A stretch of DNA of 64,000 bases from Theropithecus gelada (Eukaryota; Chordata; Mammalia; Primates; Cercopithecidae). Below the pieces are notes generated by a model. The model made no database searches. It saw nothing but the letters and a program-made list of their open reading frames with translations, and was not told the origin of the DNA. The translations under genes and the position numbers were made by a program. Position 1 is the stretch's first letter, and every line of letters begins with the position of its first letter. This document shows, piece by piece, positions 34,865 to 47,755 of the stretch. Where the stretch lies: positions 59,264,646 through 59,328,645 of the forward strand of contig NC_037686.1 of assembly GCF_003255815.1 (NCBI RefSeq), given 5' to 3'.

Positions 34865-35060
34865 CTCAGTAAGACACTACTATGTTCCAGGATCTATCTG
34901 AATGTCTTTATATACTTTAAGTCACTGAAAAGTAATTTTATTATTAGCACCATTCAGCCTATGAGAAAACAAAGGCAGAGAGAAGCTCAGATTTACTCAA
35001 AATCACACAGATGGAAATCTTTGAGCTGTTTTCACACTCAGATTCTACTATGTGCTTTCA
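34865..35060 (-). mobile_element. MIR SINE, antisense
   Basis: The order of blocks ACTATGTTCCAGGATC, AATTTTATTATTAGCACC, CCTATGAGAAAACAAAGGCA, GAGAGAAGCTCAG and CAAAATCACACAG is the antisense MIR pattern. It is ancient (mammalian-wide) and strongly diverged. Confidence 0.75.
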
Positions 35061-36066
35061 ATTTCCATCATAAAAAAAAATCTTACTGAAGGTTGAGAAA
35101 CATATTTGTTAATTTTGTTTATGGCTTACATTTTGTATAATCAAAGTTACTATTCTCAAGCATACGGAATTTAAATTTCAGAAATTTGTAACGATTGATT
35201 TCATATTTTAACAGGGGCATTTTTACACATTACTGTGCATGTGCATAACTATTAATTAGAGTAAATCATTTCAATATCTATACTTTCTTAAGATATCAGG
35301 AATCCTCCAAGTTAGCTAAATCATTCATAAAATTCTTATAGATTCTCATTACATATTTAAAATCCAATTTAAATGTGAATAGCTACCAGGTACTTACTGG
35401 GTACCTATTTGAGAGGGTTTCCAAAGTCAGGCCACTTTCAAATCCTTTCAGTCATTTGTACAATAATGATATTACTAAATTATAAAAGGAATATTAAAAA
35501 ATCAAAGAGATAATACAATTAATAGATTAAAATGGATAAACTTGTAGCAGTATAAGTTTATTGATTTATTCATTTATCCAATATTTATTCAACATCGATT
35601 TCAAAATTCACCCATGTGATCCATAATGATGACACATGGTATAGTGTATTTAAGTCATCCATAAAGAGTCTGCAGACGGTGTTTAACAACTGTCTCACAT
35701 GAAAATCAGCTCTAGAATCAAGCTGTTGAGGAAGGCTTCTTTTTTCCTTACTGAATGTCATTGGAACCTAACTCGTGGATAAGGATAGCACTTCTGTTTC
35801 TCTGGCAGTACCCTACTACATATGCTGCTTACTATCTTTCACAGTGCTGTTATACTAGGTTCATTTGTGAATTTGGAATTTGATATATTTACATCTGACT
35901 CCTCCCATTACTGTTGCCTAACAATTTTCTGTTCATTGTCCTCATTTTTTGGTCACATCTTTCTCTGAAAAAAATCCAGTCTTCATTAGGGATATGTAAG
36001 TATTTCCACAGATAATTCATCTTCTCCTCTGTAACCACTCACTATTTTTGATCATACCTTAAAATG
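35061..36066. other. Unassigned, with an L2/MIR-like patch
   Basis: About 1 kb without a gene. TTTATTCATTTATCCAATAT near 35565-35590 resembles the antisense end of L2. Nothing else could be named. Confidence 0.45.
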
Positions 36067-36074
36067 TGTCACTA

Positions 36075-36369
36075 TAGACCCAGTGCGGTAGCTCGCACCT
36101 ATAATCCCAGAAGTTTGGGAGGTCAAGGTGGGCTGATCGCCTGAGGTCAGGAGTTCGAGACCATCCTGACCAACATGGTGAAACCCTGTCTCTACTAAAA
36201 AATACAAAAATTAGCTGGGTGTCGTGGTGCACGCCTGTAATCCCAACAACTCGAGTGGCTGAAGCAGAGAATCGCTTGAACCTGGGAGGCAGAGGTTGCA
36301 GCGTGCTGAGATGGCACCACTGCATTCCAGTTTAGACAACAGAGTGAAACTGAATTAAAAAAAAAAAAA
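36075..36369 (+). mobile_element. Alu, full length, sense
   Basis: Sense Alu from CCCAGTGCGGTAGCTCGCAC through both monomers to a 13-base A tail. GTCACTA flanks it at 36068-36074 and 36370-36376. Moderately diverged, AluS-like. Confidence 0.94.
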
Positions 36370-36734
36370 GTCACTAGAAATAATTATTTTCATGTAAAAA
36401 AAGGAAAGTTATATATCTCATTTCTGAACACCCCATATGGTCTTCCTATAATGAACAACATCACTCTTCCTTTAACGTGTCAAACTAACTGATCTTTAGA
36501 TCTCGCCCCATAAAATATAACATGTTTTATTTATTACGGTTGAAATAATAGTTCTAAAACCTAAATATAATTATGAAAACTTTTTGTCATACCTTATGAC
36601 AACTCTGGGTGAAACTATCCAAAATTCATGCCCCACCTCAAGAAACTAAGACATATATTTAAAATTATAGAGATAATAATGAATAGCAATATTAGTTGGG
36701 ATTCCCCCCCCAAAAAATTAACAGAATCAACATT
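36370..36734. other. Unassigned sequence
   Basis: No recognised gene or repeat apart from a C run at 36703-36710. Confidence 0.5.
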
Positions 36735-36735
36735 A

Positions 36736-36779
<44 letters not shown>

Positions 36780-37155
36780 TGTGTAGAGAGAGAGCAAGAG
36801 AGAGAAATGGAGAGAGTCTTTTTGAAAATTATTATTTTAAGGAACTGGCTCATAAGATTGGCCATTAGCAAGTTCAAAATATGTAGTACAAGCCAGCCAG
36901 CTGGAAATTCAGATAAGATCTAATGTAGTCTTGAAGCCAAATTCCTTCTTCTTTCGGGAAACTTCCATCTTTGCTCTTAAGGGCTTCAACCGATGGGATG
37001 AGTCTCATCCATATTATGATGAGTAATCTGCTTTATTAAAAGTCTACTGATTTAAATATTAATTACATGTAAAAAATACTTCCAGAAAAAGCATCATCTA
37101 AACAGGTCTTTGAACAAGTAACTGGATGCCATAACTTAGCCAAGTTGGTGCATAC
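36735..37155 (-). mobile_element. Ancient LTR-like repeat with internal microsatellite, antisense
   Basis: After a (GT)20 tract (36739-36778) and GA-rich segment, the blocks AAGGAACTGGCTCATAAGAT, AGCCAGCCAGCTGGAAATTC, GATGGGATGAGTCTCATCC and TCTACTGATTTAAATATTAA follow in order. The same block order recurs at 54668-55175, so both are copies of one old family that typically carries a simple repeat in this position. I did not assign a family name with confidence. Confidence 0.65.
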
Positions 37156-38639
37156 TATTATCAAGAAACAATTGAAAATATGAGATAAGAGTTGAATAAA
37201 CAATTGTACATTTATACTGTGCAGATTTTAGTAAATGTGCATTGATTGTGATGGATATATGCAGCATTTTGATAAGTAAAAAAATAATGGAGTTACCCAG
37301 CAGTATGGTATCATCTCACGTAAATAGCATTGAGAATACTGCAATGTGTAACACTTTGAAATAATGTCAAAATACACCCGTTACGTATGTTCATATCTTT
37401 TCATACTGGTATGTTTATTTTTATTTCAGATAAAATTCCTGAAATATGCTGCTGGGGCAAAATAATAAATATGTTATTTGTACCTTATTTTTAAAAATGA
37501 CTGTCTACAAAAATTACCAAATGTAGCAGGATAGTAATTGTAATACCTGGCTTAAAGCAAAGCAATACAAAACAAAATGCTGTGGGTAGAGGAATGACTA
37601 TACAAAAACTAATTAAATATTTTATATCAAAACGACATACTGTTGAGATGAGATAAATCCATCAGGTTACTTTTCCATTTTCCAATTGAACATATTGTTA
37701 TATCCTCCATAGGCGTAGAATGGATATGATACACGTCAACATCAAATGATTTCTGACCATGAGAACTCAGTTGATGGGAGGTAAAGAGTTAAACTTTTAT
37801 GTGGAACAAAACATTTCCTAAGGAAATAAACAAAACAAAACCAAATGTGGCGAGGTTGTGGCATGCCTGAGGTAGCTCTTGAAGCCACATACAAATTCTT
37901 CAGTGTCATAGATTTTGTTGAGTTGTTATCTGCTGGGGGTCACTTGTTTAGGGTAATTAACTTCAGCAAATGTCTCAATTTAGGAAAAATAAATGCAGAG
38001 AAAGAACTTAATAGAACTGACAACCTTTGGAACAAGCTGTTCCAGAACTGGCTAACAGAATTATATGACAAGACACCGATTTCAGATATATAAGCTATGA
38101 TTTTTAAAATAAGCAAGTAAAATTAATGCAGTACTATATTTTACTTAACTCAGTATGTACCATATATTATCATTTCAACATGCATCAATATAAAATTATT
38201 GATATTATACTGTATATTGTTTTATTTTCACATAAGGTCTTGGAAATCCTGTGTTGTGTATATTACATTTATACAACTTTTCAATCCAGACTAGCCTTAT
38301 TTCAAGTGTTCAATAGTCACATCAGTCACATCTTCTTAGCAGCTGTCATATAGGCCATTCCAGAGTTGGTCCTCCCCACCATGTTTGAACTATTAAATTC
38401 ACCTGGTTGGGACCAGGAAGAGCTCCATAATCTACCATTCATGAATAGGTGAATAAAATGTTTTGTGGCTTAATTTTGAGTAACTGTCAGAAAATAGACA
38501 AACCTGTTTCATTTCTTGAGAAGAGCAGTTGTTGGAGAAATTGGGGCATTCGACGTAGAACATTAGTGTAACGCTAAGAATGACTTGATAGTTGCTTTTG
38601 TAAATTGTGTATAATTTTCAGACTTGAGCAGCTGAGATC
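37156..38639. other. Unassigned sequence
   Basis: No gene supported. An 82-codon plus-strand frame (37845-38093) and a 75-codon frame (38126-38353) show no recognisable domain. No named repeat was recognised. Confidence 0.5.
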
Positions 38640-39164
38640 TCCATTTGTTCATTCATATTTACTGAGTGACCACATTGAACAAAACGTTGATCAAGATACA
38701 AAATTGCTGGTGTTTTAGAAACAGATTCCGCAACTTAGAATTCATCCAGAGGAACAGAAAATAAGTTACCAATAGAATATATAATTAAATTTTTGACAAG
38801 TATAGAAATGTTTTTTAAAGATATACAGAAAATAATGGTTTAAAAAAATCTATAAATAGAATAGTCTTAAAAGTCTTATCTTGGGAGATATTTAAATAAG
38901 GACTTGAAGAATAAGTTCTACAAATAATAGCAGGAAACTATTTCACAGATTAGATATAACACGTGCAAGGCAATATATCAAGATAGACACCAGTATGCTC
39001 AAAGAAATAAAAGTAATCAATTGGGTCTGGAACATTGTGAGTGAGAGAAGAGAATGAATTTGGAAGAATGACCAGTAGCTAGCTCGGGAATGCAGCACAG
39101 ACCATCACGAGTTTTCATATTAACTTTCTGAGTGGCCATTTGTTGTTTATCACTTTTTGTTTTA
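38640..39164 (-). mobile_element. L2 LINE, antisense, left part
   Basis: The plus strand follows the antisense L2 3' region: CATTTACTGAGTGACC-like start, ATTGAACAAAACGTTG, a GATATTTAAATAAGGACTTG block, AGGAAACTATTTCACAG, and GTCTGGAACATTGTGAGTGA. Very diverged, as expected for this ancient LINE. It resumes after a MIR insertion. Confidence 0.7.
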
Positions 39165-39320
39165 ATTTATTACTGATAAAACGGACATAATAAATATATC
39201 CACCTCCCATGGTATTTCTAATACTTCAATGAGGTACCAAATAGATAGTGCATGGTATATTTCTTGCACATAGTAACTACTTAATGAATGCTAATTTCTT
39301 TATTGCTGGAACTATCCTGA
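39165..39320 (+). mobile_element. MIR SINE, sense
   Basis: MIR 3' half: ATAAAACGGACATAATAAAT, CCACCTCCCATGGTATTTCT, TGCACATAGTAACTACTTAA, TGAATGCTAATTTC. It interrupts the antisense L2. Confidence 0.75.
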
Positions 39321-39620
39321 AGAGTTTGATGTTATTTGAATGCATAGTAAGATGTAAAGTAATTTAGGTAGTGGCATGACATATTGCAATAAGCACTTTA
39401 GAACAATGACTTTGGCAGCTGAGCAACTGTGAGGGAGACAAATCTAGTATTAGAAGTATTTAGAGACCAGTTAACAGTCATTGCAATAGTCCCTGTAAGA
39501 AAGAATGTTGGCTTGTAATTGGATAATAAAGATAGACATGGAGACAATTTAATAAATTTGAGATCTGTTTAAGAAGTAGACTCAACAGAACTTGATAATG
39601 GATTGAATGTGTCTGACAAC
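39321..39620 (-). mobile_element. L2 LINE, antisense, right part
   Basis: L2 resumes with GGTAGTGGCATGACATATTG, ACTTTGGCAGCTGAGCAACT, GACCAGTTAACAGTCATTGC and AATAGTCCCTGTAAGAAAG, in the same order as antisense L2. Confidence 0.75.
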
Positions 39621-42159
39621 AAACAGAGAAAATGATATATTTCAACCAACAATCGTGCCCATCGTCTGTTAGCACTTCCTGGTATCTTAGGGACAGGAAG
39701 CATTGCCAGCAAGCTTCTGGTTAAGTTTTGCCGTTGAAAAGTTTGAAAGACAGAGAAATAAAGCCAATTTGGAAGGCAGAAGAGAAGAAAAACCCATCAG
39801 TTTTCCTCAATAGCCTCACGCATGTGCATGGTTTTTGGCAGATATTAATTTGTGCAGCTCTTTAGTATTTCCCTGAAAATTTCCCTGTTTGGTGACATAG
39901 GCAGTTGAGATTAGCGTCAGAAGTTTTCTCATATTTTTGCAAATTAATGATTTTTTAAAATCAAAGAATGAATTTGAGAGCTAGCAATATATTTTTTTAC
40001 CATGACCTTTCCAGCATTCTAAAGGATTTTTTTGGTGTATCATTTCCTATATTAAACACCTATCTTCAGGAAAGAGTAGTTTCTATTTTTCTTGCTGACT
40101 GTTTGATGGGAGAAATGGGCTGAACTTCCCCTCCAGTCTCATTATTTTAATTTTAACTCTACCAAACGAGGAAGTTCTGTGAGTTCTGGAAGGTGAAAGA
40201 TTATAAAACAAAACTGATTATTCCAGTAATGGTAAGCAGGCCATGGGCATCAAAGGAAGCAATATTCTGTACCTTTGAGGTTTTGTTATTTTTTTCTATA
40301 AATTTCCTGTCAAGTGCTATAGACATCTGTGATCACAGACATTTTCCTGCAAATCTGATAGCTTTCTAATCCCTGATAACCGAATGAAAACTATGTAGTA
40401 AACTTTCTCCTAGACTTTTTAAAATTGAATCTTCTAATAATTTTTATGCATTTAATTTTCTAAATTAAATTTTATCTCATTTGACTTACCCAAGAGTGAT
40501 AAAAATCAAACTTCAATGTATACATTACTGTACCCTGTAATTTATGTTTATCATATATTAGATTAGGAAATAGAGTTAGGAAATAATGCATCTGGATTTT
40601 AAGAGCAATAAAACCCTTCACAGTATTTCTTATATTTTTGTAGATACCTCTGAGAAATATGGGCTCTGTGATAGTGTTCTTACAAAGTGTATTACGTGTT
40701 AATGGAAGTCCTTAAATGGAATTTCCCAGTTGATAAGGTGTGATACTAATGATTTTTGATATAAGACTAATGTGAAATTTTATGTTTTCAAATTGTCCAT
40801 GACTTCAATTAAATTGTAGAAGATATGTCATCATATTATCAAATGTAATAAATCTGAGAAATTGAAAGAATACATTGTATACTGTTAAAGATTCTCTTCA
40901 TCTTGTAATTTTTTGGGGGCCAGTTTTTTTCTGGACACTTGTAAAATCCAAATCTTTAGTTAATTTTTAAGAAGTCATAGAGAAACTTTCACTTGCTTGG
41001 AACATTTTTCCCAAGTTTGACATAGGCTCTATAAAAATAATGTTGGTGTAAATTCATGCACCATAAATGCATGATAACATTCAGGCTGCTGCAGTTCATT
41101 TAATTCTTATTATCTTGAAATAAAAGGCATCTATGACCCAAAAAGAGCAATGGTCTCTTTTAGCACAGTTGTAGCCATTCCTCTTTTTGGATAAGTGAGT
41201 TTAGCAAGGATAATTTATACGTATCCTAAGAGCCGAATTTATGATTTCATTGATCACTTATTAAGCACCCAGCTCTGTATTATGTTCTGTGATTATTAAA
41301 GAGATAACTTTTTGGCATGATCAATTAGGATCAATTCAGAAAGGAGTAACAGATATGAATAAAAAATCTAAGCCAACCAGTGATAAAAAAGACAAATAAC
41401 CACTGTATCTTCATGTGTCCTGCAAAGTGTCACTATGGGACTCTGAAAATGAAGTGACTTACATTTAATCCTGTTTCTAAATGTACCTCTTGATGCATTT
41501 TCTAGTTTCAGAAAAAGGGCATGCAGATAGAGACAGTGCTTTAAAATTATTTCAGAATATGCTTTCTTAGTTTAATTTTAAAGTCAAGTAGACTGATTTC
41601 ACACTGGACTATGTTTCAAAATAAAATTGCCCATAAAGACACCATAGTTATATCCTGACAAATTCATGTTTTAGAAAAATTCCCATAATTCTTTAGTAAA
41701 GCATTAAACCCACTTCACTGTTAAATTATATAAGAAAAATGATCTACAGGCTTTTGCTTTAAAGAAATGACAGGGATGGCCACTACTTAAAGAAGATCTG
41801 TATCTTATGAGAAGTACTGTATATGATAATCACTCTACTGAAAGTGTCCATTCAAAGAAATGGTTGCACTGGGAGAAATTATGGGTGAAATGTGGAGTTA
41901 TATGCTAAAAATCTAGGTTATTTCAAAGTCATGTAGTCTTCCTTTAACCAAGCCAAGTTAAAGCAGAGCAGACTGAAAAACGAGTAGTAATGAAGCATCT
42001 TCTTTAAGAAGTGAAAATACCAGAGAACCAAGGATAAAAATAGCATTGTTGATCAATTGATCTGTTGATTGATTGTCCATCGAGCTATGGGACTATACCT
42101 AATCAGAGGGTCAGATAGCACTTATCTAGATATAAGGAACATAATACACTTACTAGTTA
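39621..42159. other. Unassigned unique-looking sequence, 2.5 kb
   Basis: The longest run here without any young repeat. No exon, RNA gene or named element was recognised. Stops are frequent in all frames. Confidence 0.5.
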
Positions 42160-42500
42160 TAATAATAATAAAAGTTTACATATTAAGTATCATCATTTGT
42201 ATTATACTTTAAGGTACATTTTCTAATTTGATCTTCAAAAACATCCCAGGTTTATTAAGCAGATGTTTTTAATGAATTCATAGAAAGATATTAAAATATG
42301 AATAAGCAGGTTATGAAAACCTAATTGGTTTTTCTCCTTTCTAACCTCCTCTTTCAGATAGATCTTCCTATAATTGATTTTGCACATGAAAAAATCTGAA
42401 GTAGGGGGTTTAAATTACCTGCCTGTAACTGATAGTCAGTACCAGAGCCCGTCCTCCAGAGCATAATCAAGGCAAACTCTGTATCATACTGTTTAACTCT
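42160..42500 (-). mobile_element. MIR-like SINE, antisense
   Basis: Blocks TATACTTTAAGGTACATTTT, CTAATTTGATCTTCAAAAAC and, further on, TAAATTACCTGCCTGTAACT, AGTACCAGAGCCCGTCCTCC fit a diverged antisense MIR split by about 100 bases of other sequence. Confidence 0.55.
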
Positions 42501-42584
42501 CAGGACGTTGAAAATAAACCATTATTTAAAAGACTAGAGCTCCAAACTATATACGTAGGTGTATTGTATGTCCAAATAATATCT

Positions 42585-42793
42585 CAGGGGTTAGAGAACT
42601 ATGGCTGGTGGGCCAGCTATCTGATTTTATCAATAAGGATTTATTGGACCATAACCATGCCTATTAATTATGTATCATGTATGGTTCTGTTATACTACAA
42701 AGCAGGGTTTTATAATTTCCATAGAGACCACATACATAGCACGCCTTAAATATGTAATATCTGACTCTTTTTAAAAAAAGTTTTGCTGCCCTG
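42585..42793 (+). mobile_element. hAT-type non-autonomous DNA transposon
   Basis: Starts CAGGGGTTAGAGAACTATGG and ends AAGTTTTGCTGCCCTG, giving imperfect inverted ends (CAGGG...CCCTG). Internal text GGTGGGCCAGCTATCTGA, AAGGATTTATTGGACCATAA and ACCATGCCTATTAATTATGT follows a common hAT MITE family. Clear 8-base target duplications were not found. Confidence 0.75.
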
Positions 42794-43229
42794 GAATTCA
42801 CAAGGGCCACAAACAATTTCAAATTACAACACAGCATTAATGGAAGCCTATAAAAGTCAGGCCAAAAGAGTGTACATTATCCTAAGAATTATGCATGTTT
42901 TGCGTTGTTGTCTCTTCATTATTAATAGTGTAATTATTTTAAATAAACTTATATATAACCATACTTATAATGGTCATTTTTTAGATGAGATTTAAATGTA
43001 TTAGAGAAAACATATAACTTAGGAAGATGGCCATAGTGATTTAAATTTTAGAGTGTATATTATGATAAAAAAATTAGGGAGTCTTCGCTGAGCCACTCAT
43101 TAATTCTAAGAAAATAAGAAAAGAAAAAAGCAATTTTTTAATGAAAAAATAATAAAAAGTTAAGAATTGTGTTGTTTTCTTAGTTAATTCAATAGAATCT
43201 AGGTTGTACTAGCACATGTATGTACATAT
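42794..43229. other. Unassigned sequence
   Basis: No gene or named repeat recognised. Confidence 0.5.
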
Positions 43230-43246
43230 ATATGTGTGTATATGTT

Positions 43247-43533
43247 TTGTTTGGTTTTTGTTTTTGTTTTTGTTTGAGACAGCCTCGCTCTGTCACCCAG
43301 GCTGTGGAGCTCTGCCTCCCAGGTTCACTCCAGTCTCCTGCCTCAGTTTCCCAAGTAACTGGGACTACAGGCACCTGCCACGATATCCAGCTATTTTTTT
43401 TTTTTTTGTATTTTTAGTGAAGACAGGTTTTCACTCCGTTAGCCAGGACGGTCTCGATCTTCTGACCTCGTGATCTGCCTGCCTTGGCCTCCCGAAGTGC
43501 TGGGATTACAGGTGTGAGCCACTGCACCCGGCC
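43247..43533 (-). mobile_element. Alu with internal deletion, antisense
   Basis: Antisense Alu with a (TTTTTG)n tail. Between GCTGTGGAGC and TCTGCCTCCC roughly 35-40 bases of the normal Alu are missing. A 17-base duplication ATATGTGTGTATATGTT flanks it (43230-43246 and 43534-43550), and the right copy overlaps the first bases of the neighbouring LTR, so the Alu landed at that LTR's edge. Confidence 0.94.
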
Positions 43534-43547
43534 ATATGTGTGTATAT

Positions 43548-43891
43548 GTTAGTCCATTTCACACTATTGACAAAGACATACCCAAGTCTAGGCAATTTAG
43601 AAAAGAAGAGGTTTAATGGACTCACCATTCTACGTGGCTGGGGAGGCCTCACAATCATGGCAGAAGGTGAAAGACATGTCTCACATGGTGGCAGACAAGA
43701 GAATAGAGTTTGTGCAGGAAAACTCCCCTTATAAAACCATCAGATCTCATGTGAGTTATTCACTATCACAAGAACAGCACAGGAAAGACCCACCCCCATG
43801 AGTCAATTACCTCCCACTGGGTCCCTCCCACAACAATTGGGAGCTACAATTCAAGATAAGATTTGGGTGGGGACACAGCCAAACCATATCA
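43548..43891 (-). mobile_element. MaLR solo LTR, THE1/MST-like, antisense
   Basis: Antisense MaLR LTR from TGTTAGTCCATTTCACACTA to CACAGCCAAACCATATCA, with GGCTGGGGAGGCCTCACAAT, CATCAGATCTCATGTGAG and AGATTTGGGTGGGGACACAG in order. Only moderately diverged. No internal sequence is attached. Confidence 0.94.
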
Positions 43892-44730
43892 ATATAGCAT
43901 TAAATGTTGTTTACACAAGTTAAAACATATCACATAGTTTAACTTTTAAAAACTAATTGATTTTACAAGGTTCTTAATTGTCTTATTATGCTGTGATTTT
44001 ACTCTCTTGCCAGCCAACAAATTAGTCTGTCACAATCTTACAAACACCAGCAGAGAACACAAGATTCCAAGGTCAGAAACAACAGCCTTCATTGCTCATC
44101 ATAAAAGTAGTAACAACAGTGTCAGAATTTGTGCCTATTCCCCACCATAATTTCTTAGGGACATAATGCTCTAAATGACACCTACACATTCATGGGATTG
44201 CATTTCAGAAAATGAAATCTGAATTTAAGAACTCAGTTTTAGTTTAGGAAATTTGAATCTTTTATATTAGACAGTAAGCATGACTATCTTTTCCGCCAAT
44301 GGGAGATGCTATCTTACCTTGTAAGACTGCAAACTCAATCTTTGCTCTTGACTGAAACACAATCTCTGTCTTCCAAGAATGTGCAATAACACATCTTTGA
44401 AAAGATAATTCAGAACAGAAAAGAATCAATGCTTCTGCTACAAAGTATGCAGAAACATAAATGAACCAAGGAGAATCATTTTCCTACATATGCCTTATTT
44501 AGCACATAAGGAGGTTTTAAGTTTTTTTTTTGTTTATATTCATATGTCTATGATTGATTTATCAAATTTTATAACCAAGTTAAAACGCTTTTAAAACTTC
44601 CCAGGGCTACTTATTGATGCTTATTCTCATCAATGAATTTCTAATTATTTGGAAATACTGCACCATTTTATAAAAGGAACTTATATATCCCTCATGGATA
44701 CTGAAAGACAACTGTATGAGCAAAACAAGG
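43892..44730. other. Unassigned sequence
   Basis: About 840 bases with no gene or family recognised. Confidence 0.5.
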
Positions 44731-44732
44731 TA

Positions 44733-44982
44733 CAGTTGACACCCAAACAACACGAGGTTGAACTGTATGATTCCACTTACATGCACAGTTTTTGCAATAA
44801 ATATAGTCTGCCTTTCATATCAGAGGATTCCAAATCTGCAACCAAATGCAAATCACAAATATAATATTCAATGGATGAGAAACCCACATATACAAAGAGC
44901 TGGATGTGGGACTTGAGTGGGCATGGATTTGGGTATGGGGAAGTCATGAAACCAATCCCCCACAGATGTCCAGGGATGACTG
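44733..44982 (+). mobile_element. Pogo/Tigger-type MITE with TA target site
   Basis: A ~250-base element whose ends are CAGTTGACACCC and GGGATGACTG, flanked by TA on both sides as for Tc1/mariner-superfamily elements. Internal text GGACTTGAGTGGGCATGGAT and AAACCAATCCCCCACAGATG follows a common primate pogo-like MITE group. No transposase is encoded. Confidence 0.75.
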
Positions 44983-44999
44983 TATAATGGTATTATATT

Positions 45000-47165
45000 C
45001 CATTACTAGTCAGTTTTTCCAACTATAGTAGGCTAGTTCAACCTTAGAAAATCAATAAATGTCTTCTACCACATGAACAAGTTTAAAAAGGAAAACTACT
45101 ATATCAATTGTTGCTGAAGAAGTACTTTACAAAATCCAACCCCATTCATGATTTAAAAAAAAAAAAAAAAAACTCTTAGCAAAACATAGAGGAAAAAAAT
45201 TTGTTAGCTTGTTGGAGTATATCATAAAAGCTTTATAGCTAACAACATATGTAATGCTGAGAAACTGGACTTTTTTACACTAATTGGGGAAAGGCCAAGG
45301 TATTTCCTCTCACCATTCCCATTCGACAATAATACTGGAATTCATAGCTACTGTGATTACACAAGAAAGTCAAATGAAAGGTGTACAGATTGGGAAAGAA
45401 GAAATAATGTATTTGTTTGTTTTTTGTTTGCTGATTACATGACTGCATATTTAGAAAATCATAGGCAGGTGAAAACAAACAAGGAAAAACCTGAAACAAT
45501 TAAGAAAGTATAGCAAGGCTTCAGGATACAAGGTTAACATACCAAAGTCAATTGGTTTCTTATAGATCAATAATAAACCATCAGAAATCAAAATTGAAAT
45601 GCATTTGCATTTATACTAACAACCAAAAAATTGAAACCCATAATAAGAATCTTTAGAAAATAAAAAATCTATAGAAATCTATAAAATTCTGATAAAATAA
45701 ATCCAAGGAGAGCTAAATAAGTAAATAAGTAAACAGATATTTTTTGTTCATGGAATGGAAGACAACCTTGTTGTCAATTCTCTCCAATTTGATCTTTAGA
45801 TTGAATACAATTTCAATACAAACCCAAGAAAACTACTTGGTAGATACAGACAAACTACTCTAAATTTTCTATGGAAAGCAAAAGATCTACAATAGCCCAC
45901 ACATACTGAAGAAAATGAATCTATGAAGGATTCCCACTACTAAGTTTCAAGTCTTGTTTTAAAGCTACGGTTATCATGAAATCATGGTACTGTCATGGAA
46001 AAATGGAACAGAATTGCCAGCCCAGATGCAAACCCAAACAAATACAGTCAACTAATACTTGATTAAGTATCAAAGTGAATTCAGTAAAGAAATAGTATTC
46101 TTTTCAGCAAATGGTAATGAAACAATTTGGTGTATGCAAGCAAGAAAATAATAATATAAACCTAGACAGACATTACACCAGTCACAAAAATTACCACAAA
46201 ATGGATGATACACCCAAATATAAAACCTAAAACTATAAAATTTTGAGGAAAAAATATTATATAAAAATCTATATGTTTTGGTTTTTTAATGATTTCTAGA
46301 TGTGATGCCAAAAGCATGAGCTATGAAGTAAAAATAAATAAATAAATAAAGGTTATCTCTTATTAAAATAAAATATTCCACCCTGTAAAAGGCACTGCTA
46401 AGAGAATTAAAAGAAAACCACAAGCCAGGAAAAAATATTTGACAATTATATCTGATAAAGTTTTTCTATCCAAAATATACAAATAACTCTTAAAACTCCA
46501 TAGTATGAAAAACAACCCAATTAAATTATGAGGAAACATTCTGAATAGATATCTCACCTAAGAAGCTATACAGATGGCAAATAAGCATATGACAAGAATG
46601 TCATAATTCATTATTGGGAAACACAAACTGAATTAATAATGAGATATAACTACACACGTATTAGAATGGCGAAAATCCAAAAATTCTCAATACAAAGTGC
46701 TTATGAAGACATAGAGTAAGGGTAACTCTCATTCATTGTTGATATGAATTCAAAATGCTACCTCCTTTTTGTTTCTTCTCCACCCCCACTGTTCTACTTT
46801 AAAAAAAAAAAAGTTAAAAAAGAAACAAAATGGTATATCCACTTTGGAAGACTATTTGGCATCTTCTTAGTAAGCTAAATATAGTTTTACTCTATGATCA
46901 AGCAATTTTGTTCCTAGGTATTTATCTGACTGATTTGAAAATGTATGATCACACAAAAATTCACACAGAAATGTTTATATTGGCTTTATTTATAATTGCC
47001 AAAAAGGGAAGCAACCAAAATGTCCTTCAGTGGGTGAATAGATCCACAAAATGTGGCACATTCATGTAGTGAATTAGTATTCGGCTATAAAAGAAATCAG
47101 CATTCAAGCCATGAAACGATGGAGGCAACTTAAGTGTACATTGCTAAGTTAAAGAAGCTAGACTA
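45000..47165 (+). pseudogene. Old L1 ORF2, sense
   Basis: Decayed ORF2 in the normal order: RT-region text near 45060-45350 (GAACAAGTTTAAAAAGGAAA; CTCACCATTCCCATTCGACA), the segment with TTGCATTTATACTAACAACC at 45606, GTTCATGGAATGGAAGACAA at 45747, and the carboxy end at 46580-47130 (AAATGTCCTTCAGTGGGTGA). Multiple stops and indels. Interrupted by a MaLR LTR at 47170. A poly(A) of 18 lies at 45155-45172. Confidence 0.8.
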
Positions 47166-47169
47166 CCAT

Positions 47170-47487
47170 TTTAGTCTGTTCTCAAGCTGCCCAAGACCGA
47201 GTAATGTATAAAGAAAAAGAGGTTTAGTGGGCTCACAGTTCCACATGGCTGGGGAGGCATCACAATCATGGCAGAAGGCAATGGATGAGCAAAGTCATGT
47301 CTTACATGGCAGCAGGCAAGAGAACTTGTGCAGGAGGACTCCCATTTACAAAACTATCAGATCTCATGACACTTATTCACTATCATGAGAATGGTATGGG
47401 GAAAACCAACCCCACCATTCAATTAGCTACACCTGGCCCTGCCCTTGACACATAATTTGGGTGAGGACACAGCCAAATCTTCTCAAC
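47170..47487 (-). mobile_element. MaLR solo LTR, antisense, inside L1
   Basis: Antisense MaLR LTR: TTAGTCTGTTCTCAAGCTGC, GGCTGGGGAGGCATCACAAT, CTATCAGATCTCATGACACT, TTTGGGTGAGGACACAGCC. It splits the old L1, whose 3' UTR continues at 47490. More diverged than the LTR at 43548. Confidence 0.92.
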
Positions 47488-47489
47488 TA

Positions 47490-47741
47490 CAAAAGCTACA
47501 TATTATCTGATTCAAATTATATAACATTCTAGAAAAGACAAAAGTATAGACAAAGTAAAATGATCAATGACTTTCGAGTTTTTGGTGGAGGGGAAGGAAG
47601 GTTGAATAGGTAAAGCACAGGGAATGTTTCAGGAAAATAAAACTACTAAATATGATACTGTAATTGAGTACACCTGACACTAGGCACCTGCCAAATATCA
47701 TTGAATTTTATACCACAATATGAAATTTAATGTAGGTAAAT
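47490..47741 (+). mobile_element. Old L1 3' UTR, sense, continuation
   Basis: Text CTACATATTATCTGATTCAA, TAACATTCTAGAAAAGAC, TTTTGGTGGAGGGGAAGG and GAGTACACCTGACACTAGGC is the 3' end of the L1 broken at 47170. A younger L1 then inserts at its tail. Confidence 0.7.
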
Positions 47742-47755
47742 AAAAATATTTATTT

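Noticed and set aside
36615..36923. Frames rich in Thr-His or Cys-Val repeats
   Set aside because: Pure translations of the (GT)n/(CA)n microsatellite. The same applies to 28396-28584 and 54614-54832.
37845..38093. 82-codon frame with a plausible-looking amino-acid composition
   Set aside because: No recognised domain, no splice or promoter evidence, and such lengths are expected by chance in AT-rich DNA over 64 kb.
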